A stretch of 64,000 nucleotides of DNA from positions 16,247,845 through 16,311,844 of the forward strand of contig OZ020524.1 of the NCBI GenBank assembly GCA_963971425.1, written 5' to 3'. Source of the stretch: Bryoerythrophyllum caledonicum. Its lineage: Eukaryota; Streptophyta; Bryopsida; Pottiales; Pottiaceae. Of this stretch, positions 1-9,892 are shown one piece after another (the first letter of the stretch is position 1; the number at the start of each line of letters is the position of its first letter). A model generated the notes under the pieces. The model was not told the DNA's origin and ran no database searches. It was given only the letters and a program-made list of their open reading frames with translations. The position numbers and the translations under genes were made by a program.

Positions 1-252
1 ACAGCTTGTTGTATACTCCATAACTTCTTAATTGAAGAAGGAGATGTTGGTAGCGATGACTTTGATAAAGAACTTAATTCTACTAAAGCCATATCCTCAA
101 AATTCATTCTAGAGGTTGGAAAAATATCAGAAAATATTGCTAAGCAAAATAGGGAAGTCTTATTTGAGAATTGGCTTATACAAAAATACAAAAGTCAAAG
201 CTTGAAGTTGAAAAGACAATTGGCAAAGAAAAATATAGCAAAAAAAAAATGA
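1..252 (+). CDS. PIF/Harbinger-type transposase, C-terminal fragment (cut by window edge)
   Basis: The frame beginning at base 1 is open for 83 codons and ends at TGA 250-252. Near its start it reads ACCILHNFLIEEGD; an [AC]C-x-LHNF-type motif is typical of the end of the PIF/Harbinger (HARBI1-like) DDE nuclease. The rest is lysine-rich, as is common for the tail of these proteins. The catalytic residues lie upstream of the window, so intactness cannot be judged. A Myb/SANT-like gene starts 388 bp downstream on the same strand, which fits the usual two-gene layout of this superfamily (nuclease plus Myb-like DNA-binding protein). The alternative is a domesticated HARBI1-like host gene. Confidence 0.75.
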   Translation, partial: TACCILHNFLIEEGDVGSDDFDKELNSTKAISSKFILEVGKISENIAKQNREVLFENWLIQKYKSQSLKLKRQLAKKNIAKKK

Positions 253-640
253 AATTGTTACCACTATAACATTGTAATCGAGCTCTTGGCTCTAGATATT
301 TTCTCTTAGTCTATTAAGAGATATTAAATATACATTTTATTGTGATTTTAGATTATGGGCACCTCCGTAACTTTTATGTAAAAGATATTTTAATTTCACA
401 TTTCATTTTACTTTTATGCAAAAACTATTTTTATTCTAATTTTAGATTTCATTTTACTTTTTGATAAAAGATAATATAATTTTAGATTTCATTTTACTTT
501 CATTTCAAAATTTTGAAAGTATATAAACAATGTAAGTATTTTTTTAATATAAAAAACATACATGAGAATATATTCTTGGTATAACTTCAATTATAATTGA
601 TTACCTATTTATCCACCTATTTTATATATTATTATAATTC
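253..640. other. AT-rich spacer between the two Harbinger-like genes
   Basis: This stretch is very AT-rich and contains near-repeats of a TTAGATTTCATTTTACTTT-like segment around 395-500. It has no reading frame of note. It probably holds the 3' end of the transposase transcript and the promoter of the gene at 641. Confidence 0.5.
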
Positions 641-1615
641 ATGGCTTCTTCAAAAGATGTTAGAACAGAAGAAGGCATTAAAAAAGGCCCTACAGAGGGT
701 CGTAAAAAAGTAGGAAAAACTGACATAGCTATATGGAGTCCTCAAGAAGTCAATCTTCTTTTGACATATTATAATGATAAATTTTTAAACCTTAACATGG
801 GAAATTTTAGAAAACGCCATTGGCAAGAATGTTCTATAGTTGTAAATGAAGGTAGAAATATCATTGATCGTCGGTCGAAAACAGCGGAGCAATGCAAATC
901 AAAATGGAAATCATTATCACGCCGATATGTAGCTGAGCGAAGTGCGGAGAATCAAACAGGGGGTGTGAAATCGTCTTGGGATTTGTTTTCAAGGATGGAT
1001 GATATTATTGGATCTAATCCTAAAATTATTGGAATACCTGGAGGCAAAGACACTGGACAATCTTCACCAATGAGACTTAAAAAAATAATGGATTCAAATG
1101 AAGAAATGGAAAAAGAAAGTAAAGAAATTGAAATAGAAGGAAAAGATGAAGAAGAACAACAACAACAAGAAGGAGAAGAAGAAGAAGAAAAAATTGAGGA
1201 AATTAATGTTGACGATAGAGAAGTTGGAGATAAAGAAGGTGTAAATGAAAAATCTGAGAGTTCTTCGTCGTTGCAAAAGCAAACACGTGGAATTATTGGA
1301 CAAAAATTGTCTCAAAAAAAAGGGAGAGGGAAAAGAAGGAAAACAAATCCAGAGATGTCAGATGATTATTTAAACTCTTTTGTAGCTGAATACAAGGAAG
1401 TTGCGGCTATCAGAGAAGATCGGGAAGATAAACGAATGCAAAGTTTAATTCATGCATTAAGTGGAATTCCAACAAATAAAGAAGAGACAATTTTAATAGA
1501 TGAAGAAGTGCAAATTATTGGAAACAACCTTAAAAAGGAAAAAAACATTGAAGAAAAACATACAGACATTAAAGAAGAGAAAGGTAAGATTTGTGATAAA
1601 TCTAATTTTCCATAA
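641..1615 (+). CDS. Myb/SANT-like (trihelix-type) DNA-binding protein of a PIF/Harbinger element
   Basis: 324 codons from ATG 641 to TAA. Residues ~30-115 look like a Myb/SANT or trihelix domain: tryptophans in IAIWSPQEVNLL, KRHWQECSIVVN, KSKWKSLSRRY and SSWDLFSRMD occupy the expected helix positions, followed by a basic linker. The C-terminal half is highly charged, with a Gln/Glu-rich run at ~175-190 and a basic patch near 225-240 (KKGRGKRRKTN) that could act as a nuclear signal. In plant PIF/Harbinger elements the second protein is a Myb-like factor that binds subterminal repeats and helps import the transposase. The upstream transposase tail supports that role here. The frame has no stops, so it may still be functional. 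A host trihelix-like factor is the alternative. Confidence 0.7.
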   Translation: MASSKDVRTEEGIKKGPTEGRKKVGKTDIAIWSPQEVNLLLTYYNDKFLNLNMGNFRKRHWQECSIVVNEGRNIIDRRSKTAEQCKSKWKSLSRRYVAERSAENQTGGVKSSWDLFSRMDDIIGSNPKIIGIPGGKDTGQSSPMRLKKIMDSNEEMEKESKEIEIEGKDEEEQQQQEGEEEEEKIEEINVDDREVGDKEGVNEKSESSSSLQKQTRGIIGQKLSQKKGRGKRRKTNPEMSDDYLNSFVAEYKEVAAIREDREDKRMQSLIHALSGIPTNKEETILIDEEVQIIGNNLKKEKNIEEKHTDIKEEKGKICDKSNFP

Positions 1616-1708
1616 TATGTATACATATTGTTTTGTATATCTTTCAAATATTAAACATAATGTACTGACGTATGGTCTTACTAAACATGATTAACAGGAA
1701 TTTAATGG

Positions 1709-2254
1709 ATGGAGCCATTATTTTTGACATGGGAAGACCAAGAAATCTTGATGTCTGAAGATGGATGGCTAAGTACTTCAATAATGGATGTTGCGTTTAA
1801 AATATTATATGATGATATTTTAGTACATAGAGGATTTCATCCTCATGAAACTCGCTTTGACGGCAACTTGATGAAGCCAAGACCACCATTGCTAAAACCA
1901 TGTCTCCAATTTTTTCATCACAAAGAGGGTATGCATTAGATGTTAATATATTTTAATCCCACTAGCGATCTCTTTCATCAATGTCATGTATATGACACTT
2001 TGGGTAGACATGATATTGATTTTAAAATTTTGAGTAGATTTGGTATTCCTGAAAATATAGAATATAAGTACATTCATGTACAACAACAAGCTGATTTGTC
2101 ATCTTGTGGATTGTATGTCATTGCCTTAGCAGTGGATATAGCATACTTTAATGATTTTGAGAATGCAAGTTATGAGTTGACACAAATGCGTGCGCATTTG
2201 TATAGTTGTATTTTGAAAAGGAAGATGATACCATTTCCTAAGATTGTATTATGA
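1709..2254 (+). pseudogene. Ulp1-like (C48) cysteine protease with one in-frame stop
   Basis: Two segments in the same frame, 1709-1936 and 1940-2254, are separated only by TAG 1937-1939. Together they resemble the Ulp1 (SUMO protease) fold: an N-terminal EDGWLSTSIMDVAFKIL segment, the catalytic His just before the stop (GMH), then MLIYFNP, the Asp in CHVYDTLGR, and the catalytic Cys in QADLSSCGLYVIAL. In this family the catalytic His is normally followed by Trp (HW), so the TAG lies exactly where a TGG codon is expected. Ulp1-like proteases are often carried by plant DNA transposons, so this is more likely element cargo than a host SUMO protease. It lies 93 bp behind the Myb-like gene on the same strand. 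The N-terminus may be incomplete. Confidence 0.7.
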
Positions 2255-4775
2255 GATTTAATCAAAAGGCTGTAAAGATGTTGGCCCATTTTATATTTTT
2301 AATAAAAAATCATCTATATTTTATTTTTGAAATAAGAAACTAGTGTTTCATTTCATATTACTTAAATCTAAAAGAACGATTTTCAACAAAATTCCGTTTT
2401 AAAAATATTTTCGAAGAAAAATGCATCAACGATGCCATGGTAGTCTTCATTTCACAATTTTCGTGAAATAATTGCATGTTTTTTTAAGAATCATTTCTTT
2501 TATTATGTAGTGCATGAATTAATTTCATCCAATCTTAATTATCTCCAATTAAAAACACAATTTTTTCTCAATTCTAAAAAACCTGTGTGTGTTGATAACA
2601 TATTTTTATAAAATACATTGGCTATAAAGGTTTTTATTTAAGACCCCAAATTCACATATTACAATACACTTATGTTGTTTCCAATATTTCTACTTTCATT
2701 TAGAGGTTGACCACAAACCAAATCTTAATTTTCATATCATTCTTTCAATTTAATCCTATATTCCTTGTTGAAAAACTCACCCTTCCGCCCCTAGTGCGGC
2801 TACCTCAAGTGTAAATGAAAAATGGTGTTTGATACAAGGGTGGAGAGAGCGGGGGCAGAAAAATGGGTGCAGAAGTGGGTTCGGCCGCTCCACGTGTAAA
2901 TGACCCTTTACAAAGGAGCATATTCTACAAACAAGAAAAACCCATCAACAGTCAAGAAGCTCATTTTTCACAATTCTTGCCACCTCTTTTTGCACCTGCA
3001 ACCTCCTCGCAATCGTAGCTTGGTCTCAGAATCTTCTCACCCCGATCTTGAACCTCCTTGCACCACTTCCACACCTAGTAATTGCCACCTCTGTTGTGTC
3101 TAAAACCCCTTCGCCACGATCTTTCACATAGAATTGGGGATCTCGGATGTGAAATTTCAACCCCTCCACACTATCGGGTCATAGTACGCTATGATTACTC
3201 GCTTTTGGGCAAAAGAAGAGAATTCATTAAAAATTTGTAAAAAGTTTCTTACATTTTGGTTGATTGGTGGAAGAAGTTAACTTGATTCTACACCTTCACT
3301 TAATTTTCTTGTTATTTAATCCCTTCTACAAGGATTTTTTCAAGAACACTAAACTTTAGAGGAGTTACACTTAAAATTTCTAAATTTGAGTTCAATGTTA
3401 TTTCAAAGACAGTATAATTAATTAGAAATTTGGCCTACTTGTAGAATCTTGTTAGCTTTTTTTACCAACTAGCAAAAGTCTGAAAATTTTATTTTCAATT
3501 TTTATTGAATTTCCCAATTTTTTGTGAATAAACTAAGTATTGATTTTTGACAAATTGCCCTTGGACCCTAGGATTCATCATTACACAAAATTCAACAATG
3601 TCATTTTCCTCATTTGTGTACCATTAAAATAAATTTGTTCTGAATATGATACACTCTGATATCAAAAGTGAGGTACTTTAGTGCACTTTCACCCAGCCCT
3701 CAATCTTGTTCTTTGAGGTTGACAATGATACAAAGCCCATCTTGCAATAGGCAGACGCACATGGTGCGGATGAGCCTCCGCTTGGGAGCCCCAACAATTG
3801 GTGGTAGGCCCCACAAAACAAAAGGTAAATTTGGATAAATTTTAAATATGTATATTGGTTCGAGGTGTAAACGCATTGGGAACTCTTTGGGAACAGGGAG
3901 AACGCGTTGAAAACACTGAGAACGCATTGGAGAACACGGTGGGAACTTTGGGGAACAACATGGGAACTCATTGGGAATGCATTGGGAACATTGTGGTAAT
4001 AATATGGTTAAAAAGGTAAATCAGAAGAGGGTAACCGAATGATTTGGTTTGGAATCACATCGGATTTTACTATGAAACTCATGTGGGCATGAGGAGCCAA
4101 ATCCAAACTTTTAGGGACCATATGTGGGAGGTGAAGCCCCATATGGTCGTCATGTGCGTCGGCCTAATGTAGTGTTATTTTTTGGCCTATACCCTTTAAA
4201 GACGTGTCCTATAATTGTGTGAGCAAAATTGACCACTTTGTCGGAGCTTGGAAGAAGACAACAAGGGGAGAGTGAAGGTGGTGATGGGACTGACAGAGTT
4301 CGACGTCAGCTGGAGTTCAAAGGAACCATTGTAGGGATTCTTGAAGAACATTAGATTTTTGGTCCTTGTAAAGATGTTTCATTTGTCCACCCCTTGTTAT
4401 AATCACATTTACACTACATTATTTGAGGAATAATAGTGATGTTATCAAGAGTGATAGTGATACCCATAAGAGAGTTTTGAACTAGGGAAATCAAAACTTT
4501 CAAGGTTTTAGGGCCAGTTTACACTAAGGTGAAGAAGTGCACATGTCGGTCAAGAATATCAACCCAAGACATGGTTATTTGAGGCAAAAGACGATGTGCA
4601 AGGCCATGCTTCTTGTCCGAGGCTTTGAGCTCGCCCAAGAAACTTGACCTCCAGAGAACCTCCCTTCCAAAAAGTGTCGCCACATTGGCAGCCATGTCAT
4701 TTTTTCATCCATGCACAAAGTTCTCTACCGGAGGACTCTTGGCCGTCGTGTAAACCCCCATCGGAGAAGAGCGTC
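2255..4775. other. Non-coding AT-rich region, no gene recognised
   Basis: No convincing reading frame. The segment 2790-2905 is GC-richer and carries two similar ends (CTCAAGTGTAAATGA near 2800 and CCACGTGTAAATGACC near 2892), possibly a decayed small element. A degenerate tandem repeat lies at 3876-3990. The rest looks like old transposon debris. Confidence 0.5.
3876..3990. repeat. Degenerate short tandem repeat (GGGAAC-xTTGGGAA type)
   Basis: About eight imperfect repeats of 14-18 bp built on TTGGGAACT, GAGAACGCATTG and GGGAACATTG run through this stretch. Spacing is irregular, so it is a decayed minisatellite. No function is apparent. Confidence 0.6.
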
Positions 4776-4984
4776 ACTCACTACGGGAAATTGCCCTAAA
4801 AATGACTATAGCACAAATGACTAGCCAGAAAACAATTACTACACAATTACTCAGGATCTGCGAACGCTGCTCGGATCTAGCTAGTTAGTTGCCCTAGTCA
4901 TTTTACAGTAATTTAAGTTTTTGCGGGCAGAGAGGTGATGAAAACCATGTGATGGCCAACATCATTCATATCGTCATTCTAGTG

Positions 4985-6740
4985 TTTCATTCATGCTTCA
5001 ATCCGGTAGTATTGACGTGGCAAGAAGGTGACTGACTAGAGTTGTGCCTTAGTGATTCATTAGTGATAGGTTTGAAAAGAATTACTCTTTCACTAGAAAA
5101 TAACTAGCTAAAGTAATATATGTTAGAACTCAAAAATAACTCATGGGTAATTTTAGAAAATTGTTGTAGTAGATGGATGTCTACTTCTGTTGGACATTGC
5201 TGATGTGGCAAATAGGTGATGACTTGGATTGTATTCCAGTAATTCCTTAGTAATACATTCGGCACAAATCACTGCGTCACTAAAATATTACTTGGTGCAG
5301 TAATATATTTCATAACTAAAAAATAACTTGGGGATACTTTTTAGAAAGTTGCTGATGTAGATGGATGTCTACTTCTGTTTAACATTGCTGATGTGGCAAG
5401 TAGGTGGTGATTTAAATTGTCTTTCAATAAATCTTTAGTGATACCCTTCAGACAAATTACTGCATCACCGGGAAATAACTCGGCAAAGTAATATATTCTA
5501 TAACTAAAAAATGATTAGCGGATAATTTTTTATAACTTCTAATCAGATTGTTGGCACTTTGGATAATTTGTTGACGTGGATGGATGTAGGGTTTTGTCAG
5601 ATACTGCTCACTTGGATTATGTCTATGTCATTCATTAGTGATATGTTTGAAAAGAAATACTGTCTTACTAGAAAATAACTAGCTAAAGACTAAAGTACAT
5701 ATGTTAGAACTCAAGAATAACTCATGGGTATTTTTAGATTTTTTTATACGTAAATGGTATCTACTTCCGTTGGACATTGCTGATGTGGCAAATAGGTGAT
5801 GACTTGGATTATATTTCAATAATTCCTTAGTAATACATTCGGCTTAAATCACTACATCACTAAATAATTACTTGATGTAGTAATATATTTTATAACTAAA
5901 AAATAACTCAGGCATATTTTTTAGAAAACTGCTGACGTAGATGGATGTCTACTTCTGTCCGACATTGCTGATGTGGAAAATAGGCAATGGCTTGGATTGT
6001 ATTCCAATAATTCTTTAGTAATACATTTGACACAAATTACTATGTCGCTGGAATATAACTTGGCACAATTATATATTGTATAACTCAAAAATAACTCATG
6101 GGTATTGTAAAATAACTCATGGGTATTTAAAAAAAATTGTAGACGTGTATGGATGTCTACTTCCATTTGACACTAGTGATGTGGGAAGTAGGTGGTGACT
6201 TGGATTGTATTCCAGTAATTCCTTGGTAATACATTTCGCACAAATCACTACATCATCGGGAAATAACTCGGCACAATAATATATTTTGTAACTGAAAAAT
6301 TACTAGTGGATAATTTTTTATAAACTGCTCACGTGGATGAATGCCTATTTCCATTTGACATTTCTGATGTAGCAATTAGAGGTGATTTGGATTGTATGCT
6401 AGTAATTCTTCAGTGATACATTTGAGACATATTACTGCGTCACTAGATAATTACTTAACACATTAATATATTATATAACTTCCAATTAAAACGTTGACAC
6501 TTTAGACATTTTGTTGATGTGGATGGATGCAAGGTTTTTTAGATATTGTTGACTTGGATTATGTCTAAACCATTCACTAGTGATACATATGAAAGAATTA
6601 TTGTGTCACTAAAAAATAACTGGGTCTAGTAATAAATATATAACTAAAAAATTACTCGTGTATATTTTTTCTAGTTGTTGACAACTAGAAAAATAGACAT
6701 GGATGTCTATTTGTGTTTGACATTGATGATGTGTCAAATA
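4985..6740. repeat. Degenerate ~188-bp tandem repeat in the CACTA left arm
   Basis: The landmark GATGGATGT(CTACTTCTGT) or a close variant occurs near 5172, 5360, 5579, 5752, 5940, 6148, 6334, 6522 and 6698. Intervals are 173-219 bp and mostly 187-188. Each unit also holds TGCTGATGTGGCAAATAGGTG, a CACTA-AAATAACT segment and a TAATATAT-ATAACT segment. About nine to ten diverged copies are present. In CACTA elements such subterminal arrays are usually transposase-binding regions; that function is inferred. Confidence 0.75.
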
Positions 6741-7239
6741 GGTTAGTGTCAAATTTCAATTAAATATTTGAACGTTTGTCTACAAAATTGAATTAGTAAA
6801 CTTTGTAGAAGCAATCAATGAAAAATGTATGCCAAAGAATGGCAAGAGGGAAATGTTATCAATACTATGTTATGATTATTGAAAGATTTAAAGTAGAAAA
6901 ATAGAAATAGGGAGAATTAAAGGATTAAGTAAGAGTTAGACTATGGAGAAATACAACTGAAATATGAAATAGGTAGAAAAGTAGATAAAAAAAGAATAGG
7001 AGTATGCAACTAGGTAGAAAGAAGAAGAACGGGATGGGATATGGCCAGCCGGATGAATGTTAGACTTAGGGTGACAAAAGGTGGCGGCTAGGGTTTAAGG
7101 GAGTGGCTTGCAAGGGTTGCCCTCCTCACTCTCTCTCTCTCTCTCTCTTCCAAGGTGTGTGTGTATAGAGTATGTGAAAGAGGGTAGTAAGTTAGGATTA
7201 GAGTGAGATAGGAGAAGGCCGTGGCTAAATCTTCAACTA

Positions 7240-7862
7240 CGGTTGGAGTAAGTAAGAGATGGTAGTGAGATTTGGAGAAGATTAAGCTTATTAAGCTGAC
7301 TTTTAGGAAAGTCTAGATTCAAAGGATTTGGAGCATTGACAAGGGAGATACGGCTGCCAAAGCAAGAAGGGGTTTTGCCATCAAGAAGAAGAAGAAGAAG
7401 AAGAATGCCGGTCCCCGAAGGGGGCCGGCGTGAATATAGTGTCCGTTCATTCCACCACTAAGTCCATGTCCACCGGGAAAGTTCTGCCATCAATATAGAG
7501 TTCAAACCCTTATTTTGGAGAGCAATATCTTTGAGGCGCAACCAAATCAAGACTTGAGGTTTAGAGAAGATTGAGCTTATTGAGATGGCCTTCCGAAAAG
7601 TCTACGCTAAAAGGATTTGGAGCATTTTCAAGGGAGATATGGCCGCCAAAGCGAGAAGGGGCCGCCGTCAATACAGACCTCAAGCACTGACTTTGGAGGA
7701 CAATATCTTTGAGGTGAGGAAGATTCAAGACTTCAGATTTGCGGAAGTTGAAGCTTGTTAAGTTAACTTTCCAACAAGCTTAGAATCAAAGGATTTGGAG
7801 CGATAACAACAAAGTTACGGCCAACCAATTGCAAGAAGATTGACTACCGCAAGATTTGGAAG
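7240..7862. repeat. Three diverged copies of a ~180-290 bp unit in the CACTA interior
   Basis: The phrase GAGATTTGGAGAAGATTAAG with CTTATTAAGCTGACTTT, then AAAGGATTTGGAGC, occurs near 7267, again near 7556, and more diverged near 7734. Between copies 1 and 2 lie an (AAG)n run and a CCGGTCCCCGAAGGGGGCCGG inverted repeat near 7410. A (CT)n tract lies at 7129-7148. No coding capacity is evident. Confidence 0.6.
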
Positions 7863-8600
7863 CCCTTACTTCGGAGGCTTGTGACATTTGATTGGTAAGG
7901 TTTTTTCCAGCGATTTTTTAGTAGCTGAAGGATATTTTAGCCAGCCTTCATTGAAAGTTTATTTTGTTGAATTTGAAATCTCCCATAGAAAACGGCGTGT
8001 GTTTTAGTGCCAGGGAGTGTACTGCCCCTTTTTTGGTGTTGATTTTCCGCTTGCAAGTATTGTTTTCAATGTCCTTGCTATTATTTACATGTACGATCTT
8101 AGTGCATGTTGTGAATGTAAGTGAATGATACATGCATGGACATGTGTATGTTGTCATGGATGTGAAGTTTATAGGTTATGTACGTGACGTACATGTGAAT
8201 GTGGAAGTCAAATTCTTGGTTAGAAGTCCATTCGTTGGAGGCACTTAGGTCTCATACACTCTCCACCAGCCCATCTCTATGACATTCATCTTGTGGGGTG
8301 GATTGCTCACAGTAAGCACTAAACAATAGTGATTTCTGGAAGTTGGTATGTGTAAATTTTATATTTGTTAGGATGTAATTTAAAGTCATAATATAGTAAT
8401 ATTGCACTCATTTAGAAGTAATATCGGTCGTTTTTTCATGTAATCATTTAATTGTGATTAGTAATTGTGTAGTCAATGATTTGTAGTCATTTCATGTATT
8501 ATTTATGCTTTCTCTAGTAATTCTGTAGTTGTATTAAAGCCATTGTTTAGTTACAATATATTACTTGTATAGTCATTGTACAAAAAATTTGTTGTTTAAT
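7863..8600. other. CACTA interior, no recognised gene
   Basis: Low-complexity AT-rich sequence with TGCATG/TACATG-rich words near 8090-8200. The part from 8400 onward repeats TAGTCATT/AGTAATTGTGTAGTC words related to the subterminal repeats. No coding sequence is supported. Confidence 0.4.
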
Positions 8601-8604
8601 AAAT

Positions 8605-8820
8605 CTGTATGGATATGGGCTTACAGTACTATGTGGAGGAATTGTGGATTTGCTAAACCCCAAAATCAAGCAACAGAAAGGAACTTGGGGAAGAGTGAGT
8701 GGTCTTGCAGGAGACAAATGGCATGGAGGACGTATTTCAAAATCATGGTTCTGGGTAGACATCGGTGATGTCCACAACAACATTGATCTTATGTTCGTGA
8801 ATGAGCTAGATGACCCGTAA
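8605..8820 (+). pseudogene. Unrecognised reading frame disrupted by the Gypsy insertion
   Basis: The frame with codon starts at 8605, 8608 and so on reads GLTVLCGGIVDLLNPKIKQQ and continues through KGTWGRVSGLAGDKWHGG and SWFWVDIGDVHNNIDLMFVN to ELDDP, ending at TAA 8818-8820. The Gypsy element begins at 8825. Removing it and one AAGG copy lets the same frame continue across 20454 as KVQDACGSNVIWEEKFMKL to TGA about 20 codons on. The composition looks coding and a TTACAG acceptor-like site precedes TACTATGTGG near 8626. I do not recognise the family. It may be a CACTA-encoded protein or a captured host exon. Confidence 0.45.
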
Positions 8821-8824
8821 AAGG

Positions 8825-9057
8825 TGTCGTGCACAACCGCATCGTGCCAAGATAACATCGTGCTAATCAGGTGAGAACGCACAGTCAGAGACAACTCGAG
8901 AATAACGGTGACATAACCACCACCATTACCTCTATAAAACAATAATACAATGCACACTTACACACTTTCAGCAATCTAGACTTGGGGAAAAAGAAATAAA
9001 TGACCCATGACCTCGTACACCAAGAAGTAGTAAGCGGTCTCCAGGTACCCCTTTACT
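8825..9057 (-). repeat. Terminal repeat block A (outer copy, 233 bp)
   Basis: Matches 9430-9662 at the same length with two differences (8851 G/A, 8902 A/G). It ends at the element boundary with sense ...GCACGACA next to the AAGG target duplication. In this copy it is contiguous with block B (9058-9427), showing the undivided 603-bp unit. Confidence 0.9.
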
Positions 9058-9427
9058 AATAAACAAGTAGAAAATACTCATAAACTACACATAGTCAAGC
9101 CAATGCCATTCTTAAAGAATGAACGCATAATAACAATGGAGTTAAAGAAGTGCACGCACGCACGCACTCTCTCACTCCATCACGTGGGAGACTCAACTTG
9201 AGAAAGATGAGTCTCCCCACACTACACGTGGAGGTCATTTGGACTCCACGTCCCAAATGAGGTGTCAAAAGACACCACCAAGGTCCTAAAAGTCAAAAAA
9301 CACTAATACTAACTCTAATTAACAATTAAAGCTAGCATCTAGGGTTTCCTTGGGCCATTTAACCTCCTAGTTGGTTTACAACACGTAAACCAACCTCCAC
9401 AAACCCTCCAACGCGTCGAACCTGACA
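9058..9427 (-). repeat. Terminal repeat block B (inner copy, 370 bp)
   Basis: Matches 20080-20449 over 370 bp with two differences (9247 C against T at 20269, and one A/G near 9297). It contains a G-box CACGTG at 9181 and an ACACGTGG near 9222, likely promoter elements if this block acts as U3. The sense start TGTCAGGTTCGACG equals the left end of the element. Confidence 0.9.
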
Positions 9428-9433
9428 GCTGTC
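9424..9433. other. Palindromic block junction GACAGCTGTC
   Basis: Blocks B and A' meet here around a GC dinucleotide (9428-9429), giving a perfect 10-bp palindrome. The two halves, GACA and TGTC, are also the outer termini of the element. This is what an end-to-end junction of two ACA/TGT termini with two extra bases would look like. Confidence 0.8.
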
Positions 9434-9662
9434 GTGCACAACCGCATCGTGCCAAAATAACATCGTGCTAATCAGGTGAGAACGCACAGTCAGAGACAAC
9501 TCGAGAGTAACGGTGACATAACCACCACCATTACCTCTATAAAACAATAATACAATGCACACTTACACACTTTCAGCAATCTAGACTTGGGGAAAAAGAA
9601 ATAAATGACCCATGACCTCGTACACCAAGAAGTAGTAAGCGGTCTCCAGGTACCCCTTTACT
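9430..9662 (-). repeat. Terminal repeat block A' (split copy, 233 bp)
   Basis: Second copy of block A, not followed by block B. Its internal boundary (...CCCCTTTACT) abuts element-specific sequence. On the sense strand that flank is purine-rich (GAAGGGGGCGAG then TAAAGGGG), resembling a polypurine tract just ahead of the block. Together with B' at the other end it rebuilds the intact unit with only one shared base. Confidence 0.85.
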
Positions 9663-9892
9663 CGCCCCCTTCGCCCGTGGTGAAGCCCCTTTCACACCGG
9701 CGAACCACACAGTTTACATGTAAACTGAATGATACCGCGAATGAAAACCTCTCAAAACCATAGAATCACTGTAATCCACATGAAAAGGCGCTAAAAGACT
9801 TAACAAACAAAGGGTAGGCCGGGTGCAAGTAGAGCCCCATCGTTAATCGCCTCTAACATATTTTTAATGCTAGACCTTGTCCACTCAGACCC

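Noticed and set aside
8825..9662. Reading the left end as a solo LTR beside an ordinary Gypsy element
   Set aside because: An ordinary element would need complete LTRs at both ends. Here each split block occurs once at each side and the two rebuild one unit, with no target duplication at the split.
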